Source: an uncultured Paracoccaceae bacterium (GTDB lineage: Bacteria > Pseudomonadota > Alphaproteobacteria > Rhodobacterales > Rhodobacteraceae). From it: a DNA stretch of 64,000 bases. Positions 56,607 through 64,000 of the stretch are shown piece after piece. The DNA is taken from NCBI GenBank assembly GCA_947487205.1, contig CANKVU010000010.1, positions 85,911 through 149,910 of the forward strand, written 5' to 3'. The position numbers were made by a program, and so were the translations under genes. Each line of letters starts with the position of its first letter. Within the stretch, counting starts at the first letter, position 1. Under the pieces are notes generated by a model that did not search any database, had not been told where the DNA came from, and worked only from the letters and a program-made list of their open reading frames with translations.

Positions 56607-56656
56607 GTGCTCCATTGATCTCGGTGAGGCGCACGCCAGGAAGCCGTTGTGCGCTG
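56607..56656 (-). promoter_or_regulatory. SAM/SAH riboswitch controlling metK translation
   Basis: Stem P1 is GCGCAC (56654-56649) with GUGCGC (56634-56629), enclosing the 14-base loop AACGGCUUCCUGGC. Downstream AAUGGAGCA carries the metK ribosome site. GCUUC of the loop (56644-56640) pairs with GGAGC (56613-56609) as a pseudoknot. The loop and the UGGAGCA element match the SAM/SAH riboswitch class (RF01727), known mainly from metK leaders of Rhodobacterales. Ligand binding would hide the ribosome site. Confidence 0.92.
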
Positions 56657-56691
56657 TCGATGCCGCGACGTATCCGCCGGGGCGCGGGTCT

Positions 56692-58164
56692 TCAAGTGCC
56701 ATTGCGCCGCCGCAGGGCCAGGCCCGCCCCCAGGCAGGCCAGGATGGCGAGGGCGGCCGGCCAGTCGCCGCCGCGCGCATAGGGGGTCGCGGCCGCCGCC
56801 GGCGGCAGCGCCGCGTCGATCCGGCCGGCGACGCCCAGCGGCAGGCTGTCCACCACGCCGCCGCGCGCGTCGATCACCGCCGAGATGCCGGTATTGGCGG
56901 CCCGCACCATCGGCACACCCTGTTCGATCGCCCGCATCCGGGCCTGCGCGAGATGCTGCTGCGGACCGGCGAAGGTGCCGAACCACGCGTCGTTGGTGAT
57001 CTGGAGCAGCCATGCCGGCCGCTCGGGGGCGCCCACCTCCTCGGGGAAGATCGCCTCGTAGCAGATGAGCGGAAGGGCCCGGCCGAACCGTCCCAGATCG
57101 ACGAGGCGCGGCCCGGGCCCGGCGGAATAGCCGAACCCCTCCCCGGCGGCCAGCCCGTAGATCCCCAGCCGCGCGGCCAGGTCGCCGAGGGGCACGTATT
57201 CGCCGAAGGGAACCAGGTGGTGCTTGTCGTAGCTGGCCGCGATCCGCCCGTCCGGCCCGGTGACGAAGAGCGTGTTGTAGAACCGCGCTCCCGCCACCCG
57301 CTGCGCGCCGAAGGCCACCCGCGCCCCGGCCGCCGCCCGGGCGATCCGGTCGAGCGCCGGGTGGCCCGGCTCGATCCCGTAGGGCACCGAGGTCTCGGGC
57401 CAGATCACCAGTTCCGGATCGCCGGGCGCGGCGGTCAGATCAAGCGCCCGGTCGAAGAACGCCTCTGCCCGGCCGGGCTGCCATTTCTCGTCCTGGGGGG
57501 CGTTCGGCTGGACGATCCGCAGCACCGGCGCCTCCGGCCCGGGCAACGGCGCCGGGGCGCGCAGCGCCCCCAGCCCCACCGGCAGGAGCCATGCCGCGAG
57601 GAGCGCCGCGACGCCCGCCGGGCGCGGCCCCGCCGCCGCCGTCCCGGCGGCGAGCAGGCAGGTCAGGAGCGTCAGGCCGAAGGGCCCGGTCCAGGCGGCG
57701 ATCTGCGCCCCCGGCCCGTCCGTCCACACATAGCCCAGAAGCGACCACGGGAACCCGGTCAGGACCAGGGCGCGCAGGATCTCGGCCCCGGCCAGCGCGG
57801 CGGCGGCGGCGGGCCAGAAGGCCGGCCCGGCCCCGCCCAGTCCCCGCGCCAGACCGAGCGCCCCGGCCCAGAAGAGCGCGAGCCCGCCCGAGAGCAGCAC
57901 CAGCGCGAAGGGCGCCATCCAGCCGTGCCGCGCCGCATCCACCAGGAACGGCTCCACGATCCAGTGGAGGGTCAGCGCGAAATACGCGGTCCCGGCCCAC
58001 CAGCCGATCCGCGCGGCGCCGACCGGCCCGCCCGCATCCCGGGCGAGCCACAGCAGCAAGGCGAGCCCGGCGAGCGCCACGGGCACGGCAGAGACCGGCG
58101 CCTGCCCCGCCCCGGCGGCAAGCCCCGCCAGGACGGCCAATGCCCGCCGTCGGCGATCAGTCAC
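56692..58164 (-). CDS. lnt: Apolipoprotein N-acyltransferase
   Basis: 490 aa, adds the third acyl chain to lipoproteins in the inner membrane. Six to seven N-terminal helices (residues 1-200) are followed by a periplasmic nitrilase domain with Glu in [10 protein letters not shown], Lys in [12 protein letters not shown] and Cys in [10 protein letters not shown], and a final helix. Its start overlaps the corC-like stop by 8 bases; metK follows with its riboswitch leader. Confidence 0.95.
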   Translation of the reverse strand: MTDRRRRALAVLAGLAAGAGQAPVSAVPVALAGLALLLWLARDAGGPVGAARIGWWAGTAYFALTLHWIVEPFLVDAARHGWMAPFALVLLSGGLALFWAGALGLARGLGGAGPAFWPAAAAALAGAEILRALVLTGFPWSLLGYVWTDGPGAQIAAWTGPFGLTLLTCLLAAGTAAAGPRPAGVAALLAAWLLPVGLGALRAPAPLPGPEAPVLRIVQPNAPQDEKWQPGRAEAFFDRALDLTAAPGDPELVIWPETSVPYGIEPGHPALDRIARAAAGARVAFGAQRVAGARFYNTLFVTGPDGRIAASYDKHHLVPFGEYVPLGDLAARLGIYGLAAGEGFGYSAGPGPRLVDLGRFGRALPLICYEAIFPEEVGAPERPAWLLQITNDAWFGTFAGPQQHLAQARMRAIEQGVPMVRAANTGISAVIDARGGVVDSLPLGVAGRIDAALPPAAAATPYARGGDWPAALAILACLGAGLALRRRNGT

Positions 58165-59017
58165 CCGCAGGCAAACGCACGCGCAGTCGCTTCAGCCGGC
58201 GCGGGTCGGCGTCGACGATCTCGAACTCGGCGCCCGAGGGATGCGGGATCACCTCGCCGCGGGCCGGCACCCGCCCGGTCAGCACCACGACGATGCCGCC
58301 CAGGGTGTCGATCTCCTCGTCCTCCTCGGGGGCGGTCAGCGACATCTCCACCGCCTCCTCGAACTGCCCGAGGGGGGTGCGCGCCTGCGCCAGCCAGATG
58401 CCCGGCTTCTCCTGCACGAAGAGCTTGTCCTCGTCCTCGTCGTGCTCGTCCTCGATCTGCCCGATCACCTGTTCGATCAGGTCCTCGATCGTCACCAGCC
58501 CGTCGACGCCGCCGTATTCGTCGATCACCAGCGCCATGTGGGTGCGCTCGCTCTGCATCCTCTGCAGCAGGACCCCGATGGGCATGGAGGGGGGCGCGTA
58601 GATCAGCGGCCGCAGCAAACCCGACAGGTCGAAATCGGAATCCTGGCCGAAGCCGTGCCGCAGCGCCAGGTCCTTGAGGTGGATCATGCCGCGCGGATGG
58701 TCGAGCGTGCCGTCATAGACCGGCAGTCGGGTCAGCCCGCTCGAGCGGAAGGTCTCCACCAGGTCGTCGAACGCGATGTCGAGCGGGATCGACACGATCT
58801 CGACCGACGGGATGGCCACGTCCTCGACCCGCATCCGCGACAGGTTCAGCAGACCCGGCGAGGTCCTGTGACCGGAGGGCTGGTCGTCGGTGGCTTCGCT
58901 CTCCTCGGAATTGGAGAACGCTTCGAAGATCCGCCCGAAAAATCCGCGGTCGGAACTCTCCGGGTCCTCGGTCTCGGACGTCTGGTCCGCCACCGGGCGC
59001 GCGTCGTCGCTGGACAT
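58157..59017 (-). CDS. CBS-pair and CorC-domain protein (HlyC/CorC family)
   Basis: 286-aa soluble protein with two CBS motifs (MRVEDVAIPSVEIVSIPLD, THMALVIDEYGGVDGLVTIE) and a C-terminal CorC/HlyC domain (FEIVDADPRRLKRLRVRLP). It lacks the DUF21 membrane domain, as in E. coli YbeX/CorC. Its neighbours (phoH, ybeY, lnt) match the ybeZ-ybeY-ybeX-lnt operon, whose members are linked to ribosome and rRNA maturation and to metal homeostasis. Confidence 0.92.
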   Translation of the reverse strand: MSSDDARPVADQTSETEDPESSDRGFFGRIFEAFSNSEESEATDDQPSGHRTSPGLLNLSRMRVEDVAIPSVEIVSIPLDIAFDDLVETFRSSGLTRLPVYDGTLDHPRGMIHLKDLALRHGFGQDSDFDLSGLLRPLIYAPPSMPIGVLLQRMQSERTHMALVIDEYGGVDGLVTIEDLIEQVIGQIEDEHDEDEDKLFVQEKPGIWLAQARTPLGQFEEAVEMSLTAPEEDEEIDTLGGIVVVLTGRVPARGEVIPHPSGAEFEIVDADPRRLKRLRVRLPAGD

Positions 59018-59050
59018 GGTGCCTTTCTCTCTGCCGGGCGGTCGGTGCCC

Positions 59051-59539
59051 TCACCGGATATATGGATCGGGCAGGCCCAACTTGCCAAGTATTTCGACCT
59101 CGATCCGCTCCATCAGCACCGCGTCGCCGTCCCGCACGTGGTCGTAGCCCAGCAGGTGGAGCGTCGCGTGGACCAGAAGGTGCGCGACATGGTCGTCGAA
59201 CGGGATGGCGGCTTCCCTCGCCTCGGCGGCGCAGGTCCCGTAGGCGATGGCGATGTCGCCCAGCTCCTCCCCCGCCTCCGGGAGGACGGGAGCCGCGCCC
59301 TCGGCCGAGGCGCCGCGCTCCTGCGCGGGCCAGGACAGCACGTTCGTGGGCGCGGCGCGGCCGCGGAACCCCGCGTTCAGCTCCGCGATCCGCGCGTCGT
59401 CGCAGGCCAGGATCGCGACGTCTCCGCCGGCCAGGCCCAGATGGGCGAGCGTGGCGCCCACCGCCCGGACCGCGAGCGATTCGAGCGCCTGTTCCGACCA
59501 GTCGGGCGCGCCGACGACGACATCGACCTCGACCGTCAC
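59051..59539 (-). CDS. ybeY: Endoribonuclease YbeY
   Basis: 162 aa, metal-dependent RNase in 16S rRNA 3' maturation and ribosome quality control. The zinc site HATLHLLGYDH (HxxxHxxxxxH) is near 124-134, and the conserved NVLSWPAQ segment, in place of the usual TDVLSFP, is near 66-73. Starts 9 bases after the phoH stop. Confidence 0.94.
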   Translation of the reverse strand: MTVEVDVVVGAPDWSEQALESLAVRAVGATLAHLGLAGGDVAILACDDARIAELNAGFRGRAAPTNVLSWPAQERGASAEGAAPVLPEAGEELGDIAIAYGTCAAEAREAAIPFDDHVAHLLVHATLHLLGYDHVRDGDAVLMERIEVEILGKLGLPDPYIR

Positions 59540-59548
59540 GGGCGGCGT

Positions 59549-60559
59549 TCAGGCATCGGCTTCGTAGGCCTCGATGATCTTGGCGACGAGCGGGTGGCGC
59601 ACCACGTCCTTGGACGTGAAGTAGTTGAACGCGATCCGGTCGATCCCCGACAGGAGCCGTTCGGCGTCCGCGAGGCCCGAGACCTGCCCGCGCGGCAGGT
59701 CGACCTGGGAGCGGTCCCCGGTCACCACCATGCGGCTGCCCTCGCCCAGGCGGGTCAGGAACATCTTCATCTGCATGGCGGTGGCGTTCTGCGCCTCGTC
59801 CAGGACCACGAAGGCATTGGCGAGGGTCCGGCCGCGCATGAAGGCCAGCGGCGCGATCTCGATCCGCTTCTCCTCGCGCAGCTTGGCCTGCATCTTGCCC
59901 GGCAGGAAGTCGTTCAGCGCGTCGTAGAGCGGCTGCATGTAGGGATCGACCTTCTCCTCCTGGGTGCCGGGCAGGAAGCCCAGCCGCTCCCCGGCCTCGA
60001 CCGCGGGGCGGCACAGGATGATGCGGTCGACCTCTCCCTGGATGAACAGGTTCACGCCGACGGCCACGGCGAGGTAGGTCTTGCCGGTCCCCGCCGGGCC
60101 GATCCCGAAGGCCAGCTCGTTTGCGTAGAGGGCGCGGACATAGTCGCGCTGGGCGTCGGTGCGCGGCTCGATCAGCTTCTTGCGGGTGCGGATCTCGACC
60201 CGGCCGCCCTGGAACAGCTCCATCTGGTCGCCGCCGGCGACGCCGGATCCGTCCGCCGCCCCCATCCGCAACTCGCCGTCGATGTCCCCGGGTTCCACCT
60301 CCTTGCCCGATTCGAGCCGGGCATAGAGCGCCTCCAGCACCTCGCGCGCGCGGGCCTGGGCGTCCGCCTCGCCCATGAGCACCAAATGGTTGCCCCGGCG
60401 CAGGATCTGCACCTCGAGCTCGCGCTCGATCTGTACCAGATGGCTGTCGCCGATCCCGCAGAGATCGATCAGCAGACGGTTGTCGGGAAAGTCGAGATGG
60501 GTTTCGGGCGTCGCGGTCGTCCGCTCCAACGGGGGAAGTGGGCTCGGGGTTTGGGCCAA
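59549..60559 (-). CDS. phoH: PhoH-like ATPase (YbeZ)
   Basis: 336 aa P-loop ATPase partnered with YbeY. Walker [16 protein letters not shown] near 147-161, [19 protein letters not shown], Walker [10 protein letters not shown] and the sensor [14 protein letters not shown] are intact; the N-terminal [17 protein letters not shown] segment starts the PhoH domain. No ATG is available: TTG 60559 has GGAG 6 bases before it, and TTG 60574 is the alternative. miaB, often upstream in relatives, is replaced by the divergent copper ATPase. Confidence 0.9.
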   Translation of the reverse strand: MAQTPSPLPPLERTTATPETHLDFPDNRLLIDLCGIGDSHLVQIERELEVQILRRGNHLVLMGEADAQARAREVLEALYARLESGKEVEPGDIDGELRMGAADGSGVAGGDQMELFQGGRVEIRTRKKLIEPRTDAQRDYVRALYANELAFGIGPAGTGKTYLAVAVGVNLFIQGEVDRIILCRPAVEAGERLGFLPGTQEEKVDPYMQPLYDALNDFLPGKMQAKLREEKRIEIAPLAFMRGRTLANAFVVLDEAQNATAMQMKMFLTRLGEGSRMVVTGDRSQVDLPRGQVSGLADAERLLSGIDRIAFNYFTSKDVVRHPLVAKIIEAYEADA

Positions 60560-60669
60560 GCGATGCTCCGTCAAGGATCTGTGCCTGCCCCTATCGTGGG
60601 CGTTCCGCCGCGGCGGGACAAGTCCCCTCGCGCATGGGCGGTGAAAAACATCGGCGCCGCCTGCGGCCC

Positions 60670-60700
60670 TTGACCTTCCAGTTGCTGGAAGGCCGATATG
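60670..60700 (+). promoter_or_regulatory. CueR/MerR-type copper promoter
   Basis: The -35 TTGACC (60670-60675) is followed after 19 bases by GATATG (60695-60700). The over-long spacer holds the perfect inverted repeat CCTTCCAG-TTG-CTGGAAGG (60674-60692). Long spacing with a centred dyad of this sequence is the hallmark of CueR-type MerR activator sites in front of copper ATPases. The start codon is 38 bases further on. Confidence 0.8.
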
Positions 60701-60737
60701 CGGCCTGCGACCCCACCCTGCCCCGAAAGGCGAGTCC

Positions 60738-63209
60738 ATGCCCCCAGTCCAGAACCACGCGGGCGCCGCAGATCCATCGGCCCCTTCCGGGGACGCGGTC
60801 CTGCGCGACCCGGTCTGCGGGATGCTGGTGGACCCGGCGGCGGACAAGCCCACCCACACGCACGAGGGGCACGTCTTTCACTTCTGCTCCGAACGCTGCC
60901 GGGAGCGGTTCCGCGACGATCCCGAGGCATGGCGCAGCGCGACCGACCCGGTCTGCGGCATGTCGGTCGAGCGGGCGCGGGCCGAGCACATGGCCCGGCA
61001 CGAGGGGGAGCGGCACTATTTCTGCTCGGCGCGCTGCCAGCAGCGGTTCGAGGCGGACCCCGAGGCCTATCTGGGCGACCGGCCCGCCCCCGAACCGATG
61101 CCCGAGGGCACCCAATACACCTGCCCCATGCACCCCGAGATCGTCGAGGACGGCCCCGCCGATTGTCCCAAATGCGGCATGGCGCTGGAGCCGGTGACGC
61201 CCTCGGCCGATGCCGGGCCGAATCCCGAACTCGTCGATTTCCGCCGGCGGCTGTGGATCACCGCGCCGCTGGCGCTGGCGGTTTTCGTGCTGGAGATGGG
61301 GTCGCATCTGGGCGTCCCGGTGGAGGAATGGATCGGCGAGCGCGCCGTCGCGGCCGTCCAGTTCCTGCTGGCGACGCCGGTTCTGATCGTCACCTGGCCG
61401 TTCTTCCGGCGCGGCTGGGCCTCGATCCGGAACCGGGCGCCCAACATGTGGACGCTGATCGCCCTCGGCACCTCGGCCGCCTACCTCTTCAGCCTCGTGT
61501 CGCTCTTCGCCCCCGGCGTCTTTCCCCAGGAGCTGCGCGGGGCGGACGGGCAGCCGCCGATCTATTTCGAGGCGGCGGCGGTGATCCTCGTCCTGGTGCT
61601 GGTGGGCCAGGTCATGGAACTGGCGGCCCGCGACCGCACCGGCGACGCGATCCGCGCGCTGATGGACCTGGCGCCCAAGACCGCGCGCCGCATCACCGGC
61701 GAGGACGAGCGCGACGTCCCCCTGGACGAGATCCGCGCGGGCGACCGGCTGCGGGTGCGACCGGGCGAGAGCGTGCCCGTGGACGGCACGGTGACCGAGG
61801 GCCGGTCGTCGGTGGACGAGAGCATGATCACCGGCGAGCCCGTCCCGGCGGAGAAGACCGCGGGCGACGCGGTCACCGGCGGCACGCTCAACAAGACCGG
61901 CGGCTTCGTGATGGAGGCGCAGGCGGTGGGCTCGGACACGACGCTGTCGCGGATCGTCGACATGGTCGCCCAGGCGCAGCGCAGCCGCGCGCCGATCCAG
62001 GGGCTGGCGGACAAGGTGGCGGGGTATTTCGTGCCGAGTGTGGTGGCGGTGGCGATCCTCGCCTTCCTCGTCTGGATGGCCGCGGGCCCGGCGCCGGCGC
62101 TGGGATATGCGGTGGTGGCGGCGGTCAGCGTCCTGATCATCGCCTGCCCCTGTGCGCTGGGGCTGGCGACGCCGATGTCCATCATGGTGGCGACGGGGCG
62201 CGGCGCGCAGACCGGGGTCCTGGTGCGCGACGCCGAGGCGCTCGAACGCTTCGCGAAGGTCGACGTGCTGGTGGTCGACAAGACCGGGACCCTGACCGAG
62301 GGGCGTCCCGTCCTGACCGACGCGATCCCCGCCGGGGACATGGACCGCGAGCGCCTCCTGTCGCTGGCCGCGGCGCTGGAGCGGGGGTCCGAGCATCCCC
62401 TGGCCGAGGCGATCGTGACCGGCGCCGAGGACGCCCCCCGGCTGGAGGCGACCGGGTTCGAGGCGGTGACGGGCCAGGGCGTCCGCGGCACCGTCGACGG
62501 CCTGCGCGTGGCGCTCGGCAACCGCGCGATGATGGAGGCCGAGGGCGTCGATCCCGGCGCGCTCGACGGCACGGCGGAGCGTCTGCAGGGCGAGGGAAAG
62601 ACCGCCATGTTCGTCGCGGTGGAGGGCGCCGCCGCGGGGCTGGTCGCCGTGGCCGACCGGGTGAAGGAGACGACGCCGGAGGCGGTCGATGCGCTGCGCG
62701 CCGCGGGGCTGCGGGTGGTGATGGCCACCGGCGACAGCGCGCGCACGGCGCAGGCCGTCGCCCGCGAGCTCGGCATCAACGAGGTGCGGGCGGGCGTCAG
62801 CCCCCAGGACAAGGGCGATCTGGTGGCGGAATTCCAGCGCGCGGGCCTGAAGGTGGCGATGGCCGGCGACGGCGTGAACGACGCCCCCGCGCTCGCCGCC
62901 GCGGATGTGGGCATCGCCATGGGCACCGGCGCCGATGTCGCGGTGGAAAGCGCGGGCATCACGCTGGTGAAGGGCGACCTGACCGGCATCGTTCGGGCCC
63001 GCCGCCTGTCGCGCGCGACGATGCGCAACATCCGCCAGAACCTCGCCTTCGCCTTCGGGTACAACCTGCTCGGGGTGCCGGTCGCGGCGGGGATTCTCTA
63101 TCCTTTCTTCGGGATGCTGCTGTCGCCGATGATCGCCGCCCTGGCGATGAGCCTGTCCTCGGTCTCGGTCATCGCCAATTCGCTGCGCCTGCGGGGCGCG
63201 CGGATCTGA
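60738..63209 (+). CDS. Cu(+)-exporting P1B-type ATPase with tandem YHS domains
   Basis: 823 aa, ATP-driven copper(I) export from the cytoplasm. In place of CxxC heavy-metal-associated domains it has two YHS domains (DPVCGM at 24-29 with FCSERC at 49-54; DPVCGM at 70-75 with FCSARC at 95-100), then a Cys/His metal-binding segment YTCPMHPEI with DCPKCGMAL (127-150). The ATPase core shows the transmembrane CPC at 470-472, DKTGT with phosphorylated Asp514, SEHPLAEAI and [11 protein letters not shown]. Preceded by the CueR-type promoter; no chaperone or regulator is adjacent. Confidence 0.93.
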   Translation: MPPVQNHAGAADPSAPSGDAVLRDPVCGMLVDPAADKPTHTHEGHVFHFCSERCRERFRDDPEAWRSATDPVCGMSVERARAEHMARHEGERHYFCSARCQQRFEADPEAYLGDRPAPEPMPEGTQYTCPMHPEIVEDGPADCPKCGMALEPVTPSADAGPNPELVDFRRRLWITAPLALAVFVLEMGSHLGVPVEEWIGERAVAAVQFLLATPVLIVTWPFFRRGWASIRNRAPNMWTLIALGTSAAYLFSLVSLFAPGVFPQELRGADGQPPIYFEAAAVILVLVLVGQVMELAARDRTGDAIRALMDLAPKTARRITGEDERDVPLDEIRAGDRLRVRPGESVPVDGTVTEGRSSVDESMITGEPVPAEKTAGDAVTGGTLNKTGGFVMEAQAVGSDTTLSRIVDMVAQAQRSRAPIQGLADKVAGYFVPSVVAVAILAFLVWMAAGPAPALGYAVVAAVSVLIIACPCALGLATPMSIMVATGRGAQTGVLVRDAEALERFAKVDVLVVDKTGTLTEGRPVLTDAIPAGDMDRERLLSLAAALERGSEHPLAEAIVTGAEDAPRLEATGFEAVTGQGVRGTVDGLRVALGNRAMMEAEGVDPGALDGTAERLQGEGKTAMFVAVEGAAAGLVAVADRVKETTPEAVDALRAAGLRVVMATGDSARTAQAVARELGINEVRAGVSPQDKGDLVAEFQRAGLKVAMAGDGVNDAPALAAADVGIAMGTGADVAVESAGITLVKGDLTGIVRARRLSRATMRNIRQNLAFAFGYNLLGVPVAAGILYPFFGMLLSPMIAALAMSLSSVSVIANSLRLRGARI

Positions 63210-64000
63210 GGCGACCGCGGCACCGCGCGCCCGTGGCGCGGTGGCCCCTGATCGCGGGTAAGGTCGGCCACCACCTCGCCACCGCGGGCGGCCGTCGCCC
63301 CGGCGCGGCGCGGGCCCGCCGGCAGGTCCCGCCGAGGAAGCCGATCGCCCCCCGCCGATGACGCCGGCGATCCAGAACCCCGCGGTCTTGACCGCCAATC
63401 GCCGGCGCCCGGCCCCCTCGGAACCCATCCCGAAAGGCGCGCGGGACGCGCCTGGTCCCTGCGCCATCCCGGCGGCGTCGGACTCTCCGTCCATGGGCGT
63501 TTGGCACCGATGATCCACACCTCGTGTCGGCGGCCCGCCCCGGAACGCCCTGGCCGGGCGCGGCGGACGGATCACTCCGCACGCGCCGCCAACGAAGAGG
63601 ATGGCGGCGCCGCCGTCGGGGGTCAGCCAAGCGTCCTGAAGAGATCAGAGGGCGAGCTGGCCGAGGCCGACGCCCGCGCCAGTCGCGCCGATTGGCCTGC
63701 CCCTTCCGGGTGGCGGTCCTCGAAGCGCGATGCCTCTGGCCCGCCCCCAGCGAAGCGGTCCTCCGTGAATTGGGCCTTCGAGCCGGATGGAGGACGCAGG
63801 CATGGGACAGGTCGTTGCCGGGCCCGGGATCGATATCCCGGCGAAGCGCACGAGCCGGAGGGGGCCGTCGCGAGGCTTCGGCAGGTCGGCGTGCCGGTGT
63901 CGCGTTGCCGGTCGGTGGCCGGTGCGGTCCATCGGGGACGAGGCCTGAGCGCGCCCTCAATCCGATCGCCATGCCGAACCAGTTCACCTGCTACCGGTGG
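63210..64000. other. 791-base region without an intact gene
   Basis: Long frames exist on both strands but are arginine- and proline-rich and overlap one another, typical of chance frames at this G+C content. Two decayed pieces can be read: a possible membrane-protein fragment on the minus strand (about 63,240-63,420) broken at a G-run, and an IS3 orfA-like fragment at the right edge. A minus-strand 95-codon frame (63,645-63,932) has partly host-like codon use (LPKPRDGPLRLVRFAGISIP) but matches nothing I know. Confidence 0.5.
63843..64000 (+). pseudogene. Decayed IS3-family transposase orfA fragment
   Basis: The frame from 63843 reads EAHEPEGAVARLRQVGVPVS and then RCRSVAGAV, closely following the N-terminus of IS3-type OrfA (family pattern K-P-E-E-I-V-A-K-L-R-Q-V-D-V-L-V-S ... 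SVA-A-V). In another frame the last bases read NQFTCYRW, like the family's E-V-T-Y-Y-R-W. The two parts are out of frame, so the gene is broken. It continues past the window edge. Confidence 0.5.

Noticed and set aside
56613..56615. In-frame ATG upstream of the chosen metK start
   Set aside because: It is part of the riboswitch strand AAUGGAGCA and has no ribosome site of its own; ATG 56600 is correctly spaced from GGAG.
60591..63575. A 994-codon open frame antisense to the copper ATPase
   Set aside because: Low-complexity shadow of the ATPase gene, whose CPC, DKTGT and GDGVNDAP motifs are all on the plus strand.
1..64000. CRISPR arrays, tRNA and rRNA genes, prophage modules
   Set aside because: No spaced direct repeats, no cloverleaf-like or rRNA-like sequences and no phage structural genes were noticed on reading; a tRNAscan or Infernal run would be needed to exclude small RNAs firmly.

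Overview
This is a G+C-rich (about 65-70% by eye) chromosomal segment of an alphaproteobacterium, most likely of the Rhodobacteraceae (Roseobacter group). Supporting signs are a cytochrome c maturation cluster placed behind yajC-secD-secF, a SAM/SAH-type riboswitch in front of metK, a corrinoid/methyl-folate cluster with a RamA-like activator, and the phoH-ybeY-corC-lnt-metK order. Genes are densely packed, and many neighbours are translationally coupled by ATGA, GTGA or TTGA overlaps.

Layout. 1-11,000: an edge-cut MFS exporter, rsmD with a flavoprotein reductase, a Prx5 peroxiredoxin, a five-gene minus-strand run (RidA, GDPD, DUF482 acyltransferase-like, pterin dehydratase, MscS), a lytic transglycosylase, dapA and smpB. 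11,500-17,500: a secreted protein, a 3-mercaptopyruvate sulfurtransferase coupled to an aromatic aminotransferase, a single-domain rhodanese, a PutP symporter and a Ppx/GppA phosphatase. 17,680-22,900: a plus-strand C1/corrinoid cluster (virulence-factor-domain protein, MTHFR-like, HAD, methyltetrahydrofolate:corrinoid methyltransferase, a 76-aa protein, an ASKHA/2Fe-2S activator). 23,100-25,400: an unknown protein and a BCCT osmolyte transporter. 25,400-32,700: a minus-strand run from yajC, secD and secF through a Mth938-like gene to ccmA, ccmB, ccmC, ccmD and ccmG, then a CDF metal exporter. 32,800-40,200: a small trypsin-like protease, serS, a 1.2-kb A+T-rich foreign insert carrying one orphan gene, a TspO-like membrane protein, and der-bamB-yfgM. 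40,300-48,000: an RND efflux pair, an orphan membrane protein and an Atm1-like ABC exporter. 48,100-56,600: a LOG-family protein, rarD, trpG-trpD, cmk-GFA-aroA, trmB, queF and metK. 56,600-63,200: lnt, corC-like, ybeY, phoH and a divergent Cu(+) P-type ATPase with a CueR-type promoter. 63,210-64,000 has no intact gene; its right edge looks like a decayed IS3-family orfA.

How the genes work together. The best-integrated modules are envelope protein export with cytochrome c maturation, methyl-group metabolism (metK under SAM/SAH control and the corrinoid reactivation cluster), the outer-membrane assembly/GTPase trio der-bamB-yfgM, and a copper-export unit controlled by a regulator that lies elsewhere.

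The most unusual piece is the A+T-rich gene at 34,766-35,899. It begins inside the serS stop codon, replaces the last codons of serS, and encodes an unrecognised protein whose C-terminal half looks like a DUF5677-type helical domain with an R-x5-H motif.
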